Positions 19,508-29,315 of a DNA stretch of 64,000 nt are shown here, piece after piece. This stretch comes from Thiotrichales bacterium 19S9-11. GTDB taxonomy: Bacteria > Pseudomonadota > Gammaproteobacteria > Francisellales > Francisellaceae. The first letter of the stretch is position 1, and every line of letters begins with the position of its first letter. A program made the translations under genes and the position numbers. The stretch covers positions 124,001 to 188,000 of the forward strand of contig JAKJJT010000003.1 in NCBI GenBank assembly GCA_021713395.1, in the 5' to 3' direction. The notes under the pieces were generated by a model. The model worked only from the letters and a program-made list of their open reading frames with translations. It was not told where the DNA came from and ran no database searches.

Positions 19508-20185
19508 ATGCTAGATTGTGTCACTTCTAGTTACGGAAACCAGCATACTTATACGGTTATTTGGTTACATGGTTTAGGTGCTGATGGGCATGATTTTGAA
19601 TCAGTTGTTCCTGAACTAAACTTACCACAAAATGCAAATATCAAGTTTATTTTTCCACATGCGCCAATACGTCCAATTACAATTAATGGTGGCTTTGAAA
19701 TGCGTGGTTGGTATGATATTAAAGATATGGCATCATTAGAGAACAACATTGATATTGACGGAATCACTTCTTCCATTAAAGCAATCACTCAACTCATTGA
19801 GCTACAAATTGAAAAAGGCATCCCAGCAGAAAATATTATCTTAGCTGGTTTCTCACAAGGTGGTGCAATTGCAACTTATGCTTTTTTAAGTTCCTCTAAA
19901 AAACTTGGTGGGTTAATTTCTTTATCAAGTTACTTACCAGGATGGTCTTATTTTAAATCTCAAATCAATGTTTCTAATCATAGCCCAATTACCATTGCAC
20001 ATGGCACCTATGATCCGATTGTACCTTTTAAAGCAGGTGAGCATCTTTATAAAACCCTAAAAGCACTCAATTTAAATCCTGAATTTCATAGCTACCCTAT
20101 GGAGCACAGTCTTTGTTTTGAAGAAGTCCAAATGATTTCAGACTTTCTAAAAAATACGCTTAACCTTAATATGAAAACGAGTTAA
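19508..20185 (+). CDS. Carboxylesterase / lysophospholipase-type alpha/beta hydrolase
   Basis: A 225-aa cytoplasmic serine hydrolase of the carboxylesterase/acyl-protein-thioesterase family, like Francisella FTT258. Seen: the oxyanion-region 'IWLHGLGADGHDFESVVPEL', 'FPHAPIRPITINGG', nucleophile Ser in 'GFSQGGA' (about residue 117), Asp in 'HGTYDPIVP' and His in 'MEHSLCFEE'. It acts on short acyl esters or thioesters; the natural substrate is unknown. AAGGA precedes the ATG. hemC starts two bases after its stop, so the two are cotranscribed. Confidence 0.9.
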   Translation: MLDCVTSSYGNQHTYTVIWLHGLGADGHDFESVVPELNLPQNANIKFIFPHAPIRPITINGGFEMRGWYDIKDMASLENNIDIDGITSSIKAITQLIELQIEKGIPAENIILAGFSQGGAIATYAFLSSSKKLGGLISLSSYLPGWSYFKSQINVSNHSPITIAHGTYDPIVPFKAGEHLYKTLKALNLNPEFHSYPMEHSLCFEEVQMISDFLKNTLNLNMKTS

Positions 20186-20187
20186 TC

Positions 20188-21105
20188 ATGCAAACCAATA
20201 TGATTCGTATTGCAACTAGAAAGAGTCCACTTGCACTTTGGCAAGCAGAATATGTTAAATCTATGCTAACCGAAAAAGACCCTAACCTTAATGTCGAACT
20301 CATACTATTAACAACTGAGGGTGATAAGCGCTTAGAAACGCCTTTAAGTGATATTGGTGGCAAAGGTCTTTTTATGAAAGAGTTAGAAGTTGCTATTAAA
20401 AATAATCTAGCAGATATAGCAGTACACTCCCTTAAAGACGTGCCATATGAATTGCCTGATGGCTTTTCACTAGGTGCTTTTTGTCAAAGACAATCACCTT
20501 TTGATGCCTTTGTTTCAAACGAATATAGCTCAATTGAGAGTTTAAAAAAAGGCGCTATTGTTGGTACAGCAAGCTTAAGACGTCAAGCACAGCTTTTAAA
20601 TATAAGACCTGATTTAAACATCAAGTCTGTTCGTGGTAATATTAATACTCGTCTTAAAAAGTTAGATGATGGTGAATATGATGCTTTAATCTTAGCATCA
20701 GCAGGATTACTACGCTTAGGACTTGATAATCGAATTACACAGATAATCCCTGATCATCAAATGCTGCCTGCAGCCGGTCAAGGTGTTGTCACTGTTGAAT
20801 ACTTAACTGAAAATAAAGCAATTGCTCAACGCTTAGCTAAAGTCAATCATAGACAAACAGAAGCAATCGTATTAGCAGAAAGATCAGCAAATCAATACCT
20901 AAAGGGCAGTTGCCATACCCCAATTGGACTTTTTGCTACCGAAGAAGATCAAGAACATTTACTATTAAGAGCAATTATTTTAAGTGCTGATGGTAAAGAA
21001 GTGATTAAAGCAGAGTCCCTAGGCCATGACCCAGTTCAACTTGGAAAGCATGTTGCAGAATCTTTATTAAAACAAGGGGCGAAAAAATTATTAAACTTGG
21101 CCTAA
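20188..21105 (+). CDS. hemC: Hydroxymethylbilane synthase (porphobilinogen deaminase)
   Basis: Heme biosynthesis: condenses four porphobilinogen units into hydroxymethylbilane. About 305 aa. Seen: 'IRIATRKSPLALWQAE', 'AVHSLKDVP', 'GTASLRRQAQLL', 'RGNINTRLKKLD' and the dipyrromethane-cofactor Cys in 'GSCHTPIGLFA'. Translation may begin at 20188 or at the ATG four codons later (20200); the first is nearest the upstream gene. It is the second gene of a two-gene unit with the esterase; hemD is not adjacent. Confidence 0.97.
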   Translation: MQTNMIRIATRKSPLALWQAEYVKSMLTEKDPNLNVELILLTTEGDKRLETPLSDIGGKGLFMKELEVAIKNNLADIAVHSLKDVPYELPDGFSLGAFCQRQSPFDAFVSNEYSSIESLKKGAIVGTASLRRQAQLLNIRPDLNIKSVRGNINTRLKKLDDGEYDALILASAGLLRLGLDNRITQIIPDHQMLPAAGQGVVTVEYLTENKAIAQRLAKVNHRQTEAIVLAERSANQYLKGSCHTPIGLFATEEDQEHLLLRAIILSADGKEVIKAESLGHDPVQLGKHVAESLLKQGAKKLLNLA

Positions 21106-21146
21106 TTGGTCTAATATAGTTTTATGTCTGGTTAGGAACTCTAAAC

Positions 21147-22040
21147 ATGTTTAAACTGCCACCGCTAAAGTCTCTTATCATTTTTGATGCCGTTGCTAGA
21201 AAGCTTCACTTTGCCAAAGCAGCCAAAGAGCTCAGTGTCACTCCCAGTGCTATTAGCCAACAAATCAAGATTCTAGAAAACTATTTAGGTTGTTATCTAG
21301 TTAAGCGTGATAATAAATCCGTTAATTTAACACCCCAAGGTAGAAAATTTTATAAAAGCGTCCATGAGGCTTTACAACTAATTTCTTCTGCAACTGAAAC
21401 AATCAAGCCAACGGAATCTAATGTTGTCTACCTTGAAGTTGCAACAACGCTTGCCATGCAATGGCTCATTCCAAATATTCCAAAACTTCAACTGGAGCAT
21501 CCTGAAATTGAGCTTATCTTAGCAACCAATTTAAATATACAAAGCAATCAGAATCAAATGATTCCTGATATATCAATTATTCTTGAAAAATACGATAAAG
21601 ATAGCTCAAACTACTTTTTATGGACAGATAACTTAGTTTTAATTGCATCAAGTAGAATTCAAGAGCAATCAATCGAAGATGTGATTAGAAACAATACCGC
21701 CATTAGCGTTGCTCACCCAACAAGAGTCAGTGATTGGCAAATTTTCTGTGAGCATTATCAAATACGAGCACCTAAAAATACCTTAGTTTTACCCAACACC
21801 ATTCAAGCAATAGAAGCTGTTAAAAATAATGCAGGTATTCTTGTTACTCATTACCCATTAGTCTATCAAGAGATTGAGAAAGGAGTGATTAAAGTGATTA
21901 GTCATAGCGTTGAAACTGGTAATGCCTTTTATCTTCGCTATACACCACAAAGGATTCCTTCAAGCAATGCACGAAATGTCAGAGATTGGTTATTAAAACT
22001 TGTCAAACACTCTAAGTTTTTGACCAAAAAAATCTACTAA
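21147..22040 (+). CDS. LysR-family transcriptional regulator, GcvA-like
   Basis: A 297-aa regulator with an N-terminal winged helix ('LIIFDAVARKLHFAKAAKELSVTPSAISQQIKILE' region, residues 9-43) and a periplasmic-binding-like effector domain ('VVYLEVATTLAMQWLIPNIPKLQLEHP'). The start 'LPPLKSLIIFDAVAR' resembles the GcvA/AmpR branch. Target and ligand unknown. The 40-odd bases before it and the porin gene about 100 bases after it give no clear operator; the adjacent porin is a possible target. Confidence 0.9.
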   Translation: MFKLPPLKSLIIFDAVARKLHFAKAAKELSVTPSAISQQIKILENYLGCYLVKRDNKSVNLTPQGRKFYKSVHEALQLISSATETIKPTESNVVYLEVATTLAMQWLIPNIPKLQLEHPEIELILATNLNIQSNQNQMIPDISIILEKYDKDSSNYFLWTDNLVLIASSRIQEQSIEDVIRNNTAISVAHPTRVSDWQIFCEHYQIRAPKNTLVLPNTIQAIEAVKNNAGILVTHYPLVYQEIEKGVIKVISHSVETGNAFYLRYTPQRIPSSNARNVRDWLLKLVKHSKFLTKKIY

Positions 22041-22144
22041 AAAAAACTAACTTGTCTTTTTTTTAAAAAATTACTTGGTCATAATATGTTTTTCTAGTGA
22101 AAATAGAATCGATTCTTAATAGCATCTATGGAGAGACTAAAATC

Positions 22145-23398
22145 GTGCTGAAAAAATTATTATTTATTATCACAATAAGCAGCTTACCTTTTACTTATGC
22201 TGTCGCTGAAAACACTTCAATTCAAAAAGAAAAAGAACAACAATCACTTATAGAACTACAGCAGGAAATTGATTTATTAAAGCACGATATAACAAATAAT
22301 GATGGCTATTTAAGGCATGTTATTTATGATGCTAATAGTGTTGATCATATTTATTTAGAAGGCCTATCTTCATCAACTCGAGCATTAAGCCTACTACAAG
22401 CCCGTGACCGGTTTGACAATAATACTTTGGTATTAGGCGGCGAAATAGAGTTTGACTCACAAGTCTGGTATGGCGATGAATTTAGAGCAAATGAGAACCA
22501 ATCAACAGCTGATTTAAGTAATGGTTCCGGCATTTTTCTAACAACTGTAAATATTGATTTTTTATATAATATTGGTCAATGGTTACAGGTTTATATTGAA
22601 GTCTTAGGTAGCCAAGATGGCTCAAATGTTGATGTTAGTGGAGAAAGTGCATCTGTTACTATTGGTAATCTAGATAAAACACCGTTTTTTGCAACGGTTG
22701 GAAAGAATCGCCCCATGTATGGTACTCTGCCTGGCGCACCTTGGGCTTCCTCAATTGAGCAAGGATTATTTAGACCAGGCTATATTAATAATATAACGCT
22801 TGGCTATAATAAAGACAACTTAACTGCAAACTTCACTTATATTAATGCATCAGCAAACCACGATACATTTATTGCTGATACCTTTTATACCTACCCTATA
22901 TCTAAAACACAATTAAAGCTAGGTGGTAATCTTGGTTATGTGAATGATATTAATGGTACAGGTATGGGCATTGCAAGCACACCAAATAATGATAAAACAA
23001 GAACCCCTGCTATTAATGTTGAAGGACAAATCAATTGGAAAACTTGGACATTTTACTCTGGTTGGGCTTCTACCATGCGTGAAAACAAAGCATTAGATAG
23101 CAATGGGCTATCTGGTGTATGGTACCTACAAGGAGCTTATGAGCCAATACTTTTTGGTAAACCAACGTTATTCTCTATCTCTTATGCGCAAAGCTATAAT
23201 ATGAGCAACGTCTACTTCCCTTCTGCGGCTAATGCCGGCAACTCAGTTTCTATTATTGGCCCTAAACGACAAATTTATGCATTTATCTCTAGAACTATTA
23301 TTGATGCTTTTATTTTAAGTATTGAATATGCATGGATTAAAACATTTAATAACCAAGAAAATAATACCATCACACTTGATACAACCATCTATTTCTAA
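22145..23398 (+). CDS. Outer-membrane beta-barrel protein, LbtU/DUF3573 (siderophore-porin) family
   Basis: A 417-aa exported protein. Start chosen at the GTG at 22145, which has GGAGAG nine bases upstream and opens a classical signal peptide ('LKKLLFIITISSLPFTYAVA'); the upstream GTG at 22097 is unsupported. A short helical stretch ('LIELQQEIDLLKHDI') precedes a beta-rich barrel ending in an aromatic residue ('TLDTTIYF'), as outer-membrane proteins do. The 'VDHIYLEGLSSSTRALSLLQ' and 'LGGEIEFDSQVWYGD' segments match the family of Legionella LbtU and Francisella FslE/FupA, used for siderophore or iron uptake. No Fur site was recognised. Confidence 0.78.
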   Translation: MLKKLLFIITISSLPFTYAVAENTSIQKEKEQQSLIELQQEIDLLKHDITNNDGYLRHVIYDANSVDHIYLEGLSSSTRALSLLQARDRFDNNTLVLGGEIEFDSQVWYGDEFRANENQSTADLSNGSGIFLTTVNIDFLYNIGQWLQVYIEVLGSQDGSNVDVSGESASVTIGNLDKTPFFATVGKNRPMYGTLPGAPWASSIEQGLFRPGYINNITLGYNKDNLTANFTYINASANHDTFIADTFYTYPISKTQLKLGGNLGYVNDINGTGMGIASTPNNDKTRTPAINVEGQINWKTWTFYSGWASTMRENKALDSNGLSGVWYLQGAYEPILFGKPTLFSISYAQSYNMSNVYFPSAANAGNSVSIIGPKRQIYAFISRTIIDAFILSIEYAWIKTFNNQENNTITLDTTIYF

Positions 23399-23416
23399 AA
23401 AGAGGCTTTATTGACT

Positions 23417-24187
23417 ATGTCTATTAATCAGAACGAGCTAAAAAAATACTTAGAAACACTACTAGAACCTAATATTTTCCATGACTACTGTCCAAATGGA
23501 CTACAAGTTGAACATGCAAAAAAAGAGATTAAAACACTTATAAGCGGTGTTACTGCTAGTGAAAGTTTAATTGATGAAGCAATTAAGCTAAATGCTGATG
23601 CAATCATTGTCCATCATGGACTTTTTTTTAAAGGTGAACCTGAAACGATTACAAGCTGGAAATATAAACGAATCAGTAAACTTATTGAAAACAAAATCGC
23701 ACTATTTGCTTATCACTTACCACTAGATGCACATCTTACCTATGGTAATAATATACAGCTTGCTCAAAAACTAAACTTAGAAGTTTCTGGTACATTTGAT
23801 ACAAATATGACACCTTCTATTGGGTTAACTGCAAGACTTAATAAGCCATTAACAATTGATGAACTTAGTCATCAAATTGAAATAAGTTTAAATCGCAAAC
23901 CATTAGCTATTCGCTCTGCTTTAGCTAAAGATAAAATTAAAAATATTGGTATCTGCACTGGGGCTGCACAAGATTTCATTACAAATGCAGCCAATGCTAA
24001 TCTTGATGCATTCATTAGTGGAGAAGTCTCAGAAAGAACGACTTATCTAGCTCAAGAGTTAGGCATTCACTATATTAGTGCTGGCCATCATGCAACTGAA
24101 CGTTATGGCGTATGTGCCTTGGCTAGTCATTTAGAAGAATACTTTAACTTAAAACATCATTTTATCGATATAGACAATCCTGCATGA
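23417..24187 (+). CDS. Nif3-like dinuclear metal-centre protein (YbgI type)
   Basis: A 256-aa protein of the DUF34/NIF3 family, which forms hexameric rings with a two-metal site; proposed roles include GTP cyclohydrolase-like or metal-insertase activity, unsettled. Metal ligands: His-His in 'AIIVHHGLFF', Asp/His in 'FAYHLPLDAHLTYGNN', and 'SAGHHATERYG' with a late His-x-x-Glu. It lacks the YqfO-type insertion domain. Start: ATG at 23417 with AGAGG eleven bases upstream; TTG at 23411 is the alternative. Confidence 0.92.
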   Translation: MSINQNELKKYLETLLEPNIFHDYCPNGLQVEHAKKEIKTLISGVTASESLIDEAIKLNADAIIVHHGLFFKGEPETITSWKYKRISKLIENKIALFAYHLPLDAHLTYGNNIQLAQKLNLEVSGTFDTNMTPSIGLTARLNKPLTIDELSHQIEISLNRKPLAIRSALAKDKIKNIGICTGAAQDFITNAANANLDAFISGEVSERTTYLAQELGIHYISAGHHATERYGVCALASHLEEYFNLKHHFIDIDNPA

Positions 24188-24279
24188 CTCTTTTGCACAA
24201 AAACTATAGCTATGATACACTCAGTTTAACTAATTGCTTTATCTTCATATAAAGCAACTAAATGAAGGAGTTCTTTATC

Positions 24280-24801
24280 GTGGGCGTTACGACTAATGGA
24301 AAAAAAATGAAACCTGATCAACGCGTAATTAAAAAATATCCTAATCGCAGACTTTATGACACTGCAATTTCTAGTTATATCACCTTAGATGATGTTCGCA
24401 CACTAGTACTTGAGTGTGAAGAATTTTCAATTATTGATAGTAAAAGCAAAGAGGATATTACCCGCACAGTCTTAATGCAAATTATTAATGAGCAAGAAGA
24501 GTCAAGTGAAAAGCCAATGTTTACAAATGACTTCTTACAGCAAATAATTCGTTCATATGGCAATAGCATGCAAGATATGTTAATGAACTATTTTGATGAA
24601 TCTGTTGAAATTTTTCTTACCCACCAAAAAAATATCCAAGATAATGTTAGCTCAATTATTAATGCCACAAATCCATTAACTAAAGATACCGATGACAATT
24701 TAAATCCTATGAATTATGTCCAAAGCCTAGCGCAAAAAAACCTCGATTTATGGCAAAAATCTTGGCAAAACCTACATAAAGGTAAAAATGAAAAGCGATA
24801 A
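24280..24801 (+). CDS. phaR: Polyhydroxyalkanoate synthesis repressor PhaR
   Basis: A 173-aa regulator that in other bacteria binds both DNA and PHA granules and represses phasin genes. The DNA-binding domain 'RVIKKYPNRRLYDTAISSYITLDDV' region (core IKKYPNRRLYDT) is followed by the accumulation-regulator repeat 'FLQQIIRSYGNSMQDMLMNYFDESVEIF'. Start chosen at GTG 24280, with AAGGAG nine bases upstream; the ATG at 24262 overlaps that ribosome site. No PHA synthase or phasin gene lies in this window. Confidence 0.9.
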   Translation: MGVTTNGKKMKPDQRVIKKYPNRRLYDTAISSYITLDDVRTLVLECEEFSIIDSKSKEDITRTVLMQIINEQEESSEKPMFTNDFLQQIIRSYGNSMQDMLMNYFDESVEIFLTHQKNIQDNVSSIINATNPLTKDTDDNLNPMNYVQSLAQKNLDLWQKSWQNLHKGKNEKR

Positions 24802-24809
24802 ACTTACCC

Positions 24810-25202
24810 CTAAATCTTAGCCTTCCTAGCTAAGTAACAAAACTTACGGGTATCTTGCAACTGATCTTTTAATAAAAAAACAAAAAATTTTTTCCTTCTA
24901 CCTACTACTTGAAAATGAAGTACTAAATAAAATCGGCTAATGACACTACTTGGTAACAAACCAACCAAATAATGCCCATTTTTATTATAAATAACCCAGT
25001 CAGCATCTTTAACGTTTAATTTAGTTACTCGCTGCTTGGCTTGTAAAAACAAAACCAAACTACAGATACTTAATATTAAGCAACAAATGATTAATTTTAT
25101 TTGTAAGCTTATATGTAATAAAAATACCGTTACCAGTGATATAATAATTAAAAAAGACTGTATGATTAGCATTGTTCGTGAAGCATATAATTTTATATAC
25201 AT
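24810..25202 (-). CDS. Small membrane protein, YgfX/CptA-like
   Basis: A 130-aa protein with two close membrane segments (about residues 11-30 and 34-53) and a short cytoplasmic beta-rich tail ending in 'FFVFLLKDQLQDTRKFCYLARKAK'. This layout, and the tail resembling 'D-x-x-R-x-LR-x-L', match E. coli YgfX (CptA), which affects cell shape and is paired with SdhE. SdhE is not next to it. The similarity is weak and by eye. It ends 8 bases from the end of phaR and follows the LysE-type gene by 37 bases. Confidence 0.45.
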   Translation of the reverse strand: MYIKLYASRTMLIIQSFLIIISLVTVFLLHISLQIKLIICCLILSICSLVLFLQAKQRVTKLNVKDADWVIYNKNGHYLVGLLPSSVISRFYLVLHFQVVGRRKKFFVFLLKDQLQDTRKFCYLARKAKI

Positions 25203-25239
25203 AAATCAATTTAAAAAAATCCATTTTAAGTATTTCAGA

Positions 25240-25866
25240 TCATACTAAGATTTCAAGTATTAATGCAATACCTAATAGGATTAAAACAACACCTGTAAAT
25301 TTAACAATTTTAGATGTATAACGATCAAGTTTTGCTTTTAATTTTCGATAAGAAACAATATAAGTTAAAATACTAAACCATAAAAATACAATGATAAATA
25401 ATTCTATTAAAATAGCAAAGCCAAACATTAGGCCAAACTTTTGATAAGGTACTAATGTAAACATGGCAATAAAAAATAAAATTGCTTTTGGATTTAATAG
25501 GTTTGTTAAAAAACCTTCCCAATAAAGGCTAAGCTTTGAATATGATCTATGTTGGCTTGTATTATAATCTGCTGAAATTGGCTTTGCTTCTTTTTTAAAA
25601 GCATTTATGCCTAAATAAATTAAATAACTTCCACCAATAATAGCAACTGCATTAAAAATCCAAACAGATGCACTAATTAAAGCTGCTAACCCCAGTAAAC
25701 AATAACCAACATGAATTAGAATAGCAGATGCAATACCTAAGGCAGTATAAATACCACCCTGACGATCATATAATAATGTATTTTTCATCACAACAGCAAA
25801 GTCAGGGCCTGGCCCCATCGCTGCTAATAAATTAAGTAAACCAAGCGTAATTAATATATCAATCAA
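25240..25866 (-). CDS. LysE/RhtB-family amino-acid exporter
   Basis: A 208-aa inner-membrane protein with about six hydrophobic segments. The N-terminal 'AAMGPGPDFAVVMKNTLLYDRQGGIYTALGIA' region carries the family motif GPGPxxxxV, and 'NLLNPKAILFF' is the second conserved loop. Exports amino acids such as threonine, homoserine or lysine; the substrate cannot be told. It follows the MFS pump by 17 bases, so both are likely cotranscribed. Confidence 0.92.
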   Translation of the reverse strand: MIDILITLGLLNLLAAMGPGPDFAVVMKNTLLYDRQGGIYTALGIASAILIHVGYCLLGLAALISASVWIFNAVAIIGGSYLIYLGINAFKKEAKPISADYNTSQHRSYSKLSLYWEGFLTNLLNPKAILFFIAMFTLVPYQKFGLMFGFAILIELFIIVFLWFSILTYIVSYRKLKAKLDRYTSKIVKFTGVVLILLGIALILEILV

Positions 25867-25883
25867 ACTATTAACCTCTTTAT

Positions 25884-27092
25884 CTAATCTTCCAACTTAT
25901 AACGTAACTTCCAACTGTAAGTAATCAACAAGGATAAAACTAAAACCGCATAGATAATAATAATCTCAATTACCTTATCTGCATTAATAAAACTTTCTAG
26001 AAAAGCAACAGCGCTTGTAATTAGAACATTAATCAAATACATAACCGCAGCAGCCGTTCCTGATATATGACGAAATAGCGCCATCCCCTTACCCATTGAC
26101 AATGGAAAAATAAAACCACAAATAAAAAACATCAAGCCTGTTGTCAGTAGTAATAATAAAAAGCTATTAGGATAAATCACTGAAAGCATCAATAACATCA
26201 GCATCAAAAGAGCACTACCATAAGTAATATAATAATATAATGTTGAGACTTTAAAATATCTTAATAAATAACGACAAAGAAATGTTGCTGGTAGAAAAAT
26301 AGCTCCCATAATCAGTGCAACACGCCCAAAATAAGCAGCTGAATAGTGAAATACATCTTGAATTAAAAATGGACCTAACGTTTGAAATGTAATAATAAGC
26401 GCATAAACAACTCCCATGGCAATAACCAGCGCCATGAAAACACCATCACTTAAAACTTCTATTAAACTTTTTTTCATCTGCCTTAAGCCCAATGGCTGTT
26501 TTTGAGTAATTGTTTCTGGCACTGTGATAAAAATCACAATTAAAAACATAACAGCAATTAGGGTAAAAAAAATAAAGTTTGCTTGCCAATTAAAGTAAAA
26601 CTGTAAATAACCACCAATCACTGGGCCAATGACAGGGCCAAAACCCCACATAGCACCCATTACTGGGCCTAGTTTAATTAAACGTTCTGGTGGCAATGAG
26701 TCAGAAAATATAGCTCTAATTAAAACTGCCACAGCACCAACAGAAAGGCCTTGAGCAAAGCGAGAAAAAAGTAACACCAAAATCTCAGGCCAAACAATGG
26801 GAAAAAGACTAAAAACAGCAAACAAAAATAATGACACTCTAAGCAATGTTTTACGCCCTAGAGCATCCGTTAATAAACCAATAAAAAAATTCCCTAATGC
26901 ATAACCTAACAAATATAATGAAATAACACCCTTAACCAAACCCTCTGATAAATTTAAATTTTTTGCTATATGTGGCAATGAAGGTGCAATCAAGTCAACA
27001 GCCATGCCAACAACCGGCATAAAAAGCAATAACACGATAAATATAAGTTGAGAATTAGAGTTTTTCATTACTTGTTTATTGTCTATTGGCAT
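25884..27092 (-). CDS. Bcr/CflA-family multidrug efflux MFS transporter
   Basis: A 402-aa inner-membrane drug:proton antiporter with twelve predicted helices. The first helix carries the Bcr/CflA signature 'AVDLIAPSLPHIAKNLNLSEG', and the loop after helix 2 carries MFS motif A ('GLLTDALGRKTLLR'). 'GPVIGPVIGGYL' marks the antiporter motif C in helix 5. The ATG at 27092 has AAAGGA eight bases upstream. It lies behind the terminator that ends the ribosomal block and heads a unit with the LysE exporter. Confidence 0.9.
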   Translation of the reverse strand: MPIDNKQVMKNSNSQLIFIVLLLFMPVVGMAVDLIAPSLPHIAKNLNLSEGLVKGVISLYLLGYALGNFFIGLLTDALGRKTLLRVSLFLFAVFSLFPIVWPEILVLLFSRFAQGLSVGAVAVLIRAIFSDSLPPERLIKLGPVMGAMWGFGPVIGPVIGGYLQFYFNWQANFIFFTLIAVMFLIVIFITVPETITQKQPLGLRQMKKSLIEVLSDGVFMALVIAMGVVYALIITFQTLGPFLIQDVFHYSAAYFGRVALIMGAIFLPATFLCRYLLRYFKVSTLYYYITYGSALLMLMLLMLSVIYPNSFLLLLLTTGLMFFICGFIFPLSMGKGMALFRHISGTAAAVMYLINVLITSAVAFLESFINADKVIEIIIIYAVLVLSLLITYSWKLRYKLED

Positions 27093-27116
27093 TTAAAAAG
27101 TCCTTTAATTAAATAC

Positions 27117-27151
27117 AAAAAAACCAATTATCAAACAGATAACTGGCTTTT
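27117..27151 (-). terminator. Rho-independent terminator after rplQ
   Basis: On the minus strand a nine-base stem (CCAGTTATC pairing with GATAATTGG, one G-T pair) closes a five-base loop and runs straight into seven Ts. It lies about 40 bases past the rplQ stop and 25 bases before the MFS start, marking the end of the ribosomal/alpha transcription unit. Confidence 0.85.
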
Positions 27152-27189
27152 AAATAATTTATTAATTTTTATATCTAAAAGATTAAAAG

Positions 27190-27627
27190 TTAATCTTCAT
27201 CAAACTCTTCAAGTTCAACTGGACGATCAACTAATTCAATATAAGCCATTGGTGCAGCATCACCAAAACGATGACCACACTTTAAGACTCTTGTATATCC
27301 ACCTTGGCGCTCAATATAGCGAGGGCCTAAAGTTTCAAATAATTGCTTAACCGCTTCTTTATTGCGAATACGTGAAAAAGCTAGGCGACGAAGAGCAACA
27401 ATTTGCTCATTACGCTTTGCTTCTGAAAGTGATTCATCTTTACGAATGATTGCCTCACGCTTTGCTAAAGTAATCAATGGCTCAATAATGCCACGTAATT
27501 CTTTGGCTTTTGTAACCGTTGTTTTTATCATTTCATGTTTAATTAAAGATGCCGTCATATTACGAAACATCGCTCTGCGATGGCTGGAACTACGTCCAAA
27601 TGTACGGCTTTTTCTCTGATGACGCAT
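27190..27627 (-). CDS. rplQ: 50S ribosomal protein L17
   Basis: Large-subunit protein near the exit-tunnel region. 145 aa; the conserved core '[20 protein letters not shown]' and '[21 protein letters not shown]' are present, followed by a C-terminal acidic tail ('ELEEFDED') longer than in E. coli (127 aa). Last gene of the alpha operon, just after rpoA, as usual in proteobacteria. Confidence 0.98.
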   Translation of the reverse strand: MRHQRKSRTFGRSSSHRRAMFRNMTASLIKHEMIKTTVTKAKELRGIIEPLITLAKREAIIRKDESLSEAKRNEQIVALRRLAFSRIRNKEAVKQLFETLGPRYIERQGGYTRVLKCGHRFGDAAPMAYIELVDRPVELEEFDED

Positions 27628-27662
27628 TGGTAATATTCCTTCTTGTTAAAATTATTAAATAC

Positions 27663-28643
27663 TTATTTACCCATTAACTCTTCAGGTGGCCAATTATCAA
27701 GGCGCATACCTAACGATAAACCGCGCTCTGATAAAATACTCTTAATTTCAGTCAACGATTTACGACCTAAATTAGGAATTTTTAATAAATCAGACTCAGT
27801 ATATTGTACTAAATCACCTAAAAATCTAACATTTTCTGCTTTCAAACAGTTTGCTGAACGCACAGTCAGTTCTAAATCGTCTACCGGTCTTAATAAAACT
27901 GGATCAACATCTGGCACTTCATGTTGTTGTGCATGCCCTACTGGTGCTTTCAAATCAACAAAGACTGAAACTTGTTCATACAAGTAAGTCATTGCAAGTT
28001 CAACTGCATCACTCGGATTAATTGTACCATTTGTTTGTAGCATTAAGTTCAATAATTCACTCTGCTCATCAATTTTTTCAACATTAAATGAGCATTGTCT
28101 CATTGGGTTGAAACTTGCTTCTAAAGTCATCACTCCAATTGGTCTAACTTCATTTTCAAGCAAATCAAAGTCTTGATTAACACTATATCCTCGACGGCGT
28201 TGTAATATACGCAATGTCATTGCAAACTCACGCTCCGATGTCACATGAGCAATAACAAAATCTGGATTAATGATTTCAGCTTTACCTGATGCATCAATAT
28301 CTCCAGCAGTAATTGTACAAGGGCCTTTCTTATTAATTGTTAAATAAACTTCATCATAATCAGGCGCAAGGCGAATTGCTAATTGCTTTAAATTAAGCAA
28401 AATTTCAACCACATCTTCTTGTACACCATCTAACGTAGAATACTCATGCAAAACACCTTCAATTTGAGCCTCAACAACAGCAGCTCCTGGAATTGAAGAT
28501 AGTAATATTCTGCGCAAAGAATTACCAAGCACATGACCAAATCCAGTTGCGATCGGTGATAAAGCCACACGATACCGATTGCTACCTATCAGCTCTGCTT
28601 TACCAAGTTCTGGCTTATAAAGCTCTGTAGGACACTCTGACAT
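27663..28643 (-). CDS. rpoA: RNA polymerase alpha subunit
   Basis: 326 aa. The N-terminal dimerisation and assembly domain includes '[22 protein letters not shown]', the linker begins near residue 235, and the C-terminal DNA/activator-binding domain has '[22 protein letters not shown]' and '[16 protein letters not shown]'. Francisella species carry two different alpha genes; this is the one within the ribosomal cluster, and whether a second exists cannot be seen here. Between rpsD and rplQ as expected. Confidence 0.98.
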   Translation of the reverse strand: MSECPTELYKPELGKAELIGSNRYRVALSPIATGFGHVLGNSLRRILLSSIPGAAVVEAQIEGVLHEYSTLDGVQEDVVEILLNLKQLAIRLAPDYDEVYLTINKKGPCTITAGDIDASGKAEIINPDFVIAHVTSEREFAMTLRILQRRRGYSVNQDFDLLENEVRPIGVMTLEASFNPMRQCSFNVEKIDEQSELLNLMLQTNGTINPSDAVELAMTYLYEQVSVFVDLKAPVGHAQQHEVPDVDPVLLRPVDDLELTVRSANCLKAENVRFLGDLVQYTESDLLKIPNLGRKSLTEIKSILSERGLSLGMRLDNWPPEELMGK

Positions 28644-28676
28644 GGATTGACCTCTTATATTTTGTTAATTAATAGG

Positions 28677-29297
28677 TTACTTCGAATACAATTCGATAAT
28701 TAGTTGTTCGTTAATTTCAGAAGACAATTCTGAGCGATCTGGCTCAGTTTTAAATGTACCTTCTAATTTACTCTCGTCAATTTCTATCCAAGAGACAGGT
28801 GCACGTTGCTTAGAAAGTTCTAAAGCATTCTGAATTCTCAATTGTTTCTTAGATTTCTCACGTATTGCAACAACATCACCTTCTTTCACTTGATAAGATG
28901 GTATATTGCATGACTGTCCATTAACTAAAATAGAACGGTGAGAAACTAACTGCCTTGATTCTGCGCGTGTTGCACCAAAACCTAAACGATAAACAACATT
29001 ATCTAAACGGCATTCTAAAAGCTTCATTAGGTTTTCACCCGTATTGCCTTTACGACGAGCTGCCTCTGTATAGTAACGTCTAAATTGATTTTCTAAAACG
29101 CCATAAATACGACGAACTTTTTGTTTTTCACGCAACTGCAAACCGTAGTCAGACAAACGAGCACGTCTAGCACCATGCTGACCTGGAGCTGTATTTGCTT
29201 TACACTTCGCTTCAAATGGTTTAACGCCACTTTTTAAAAATAAATCTGTACCTTCACGACGTGAAAGTTTACATTTTGGTCCTAAATATCTTGCCAT
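28677..29297 (-). CDS. rpsD: 30S ribosomal protein S4
   Basis: 206 aa, the same as E. coli. Nucleates 16S rRNA folding and in E. coli represses the alpha operon. Seen: '[20 protein letters not shown]' and the S4 RNA-binding domain '[24 protein letters not shown]' region with 'SILVNGQ'. No zinc-binding cysteine cluster. Between rpsK and rpoA. Confidence 0.98.
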   Translation of the reverse strand: MARYLGPKCKLSRREGTDLFLKSGVKPFEAKCKANTAPGQHGARRARLSDYGLQLREKQKVRRIYGVLENQFRRYYTEAARRKGNTGENLMKLLECRLDNVVYRLGFGATRAESRQLVSHRSILVNGQSCNIPSYQVKEGDVVAIREKSKKQLRIQNALELSKQRAPVSWIEIDESKLEGTFKTEPDRSELSSEINEQLIIELYSK

Positions 29298-29315
29298 TAG
29301 TCTAATACCTCACTG

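Noticed and set aside
27362-27987. Plus-strand open frames of 85 and 114 codons opposite rplQ and rpoA
   Set aside because: Antisense to highly conserved genes, no ribosome sites; typical shadows of Arg/Leu-rich ribosomal genes.
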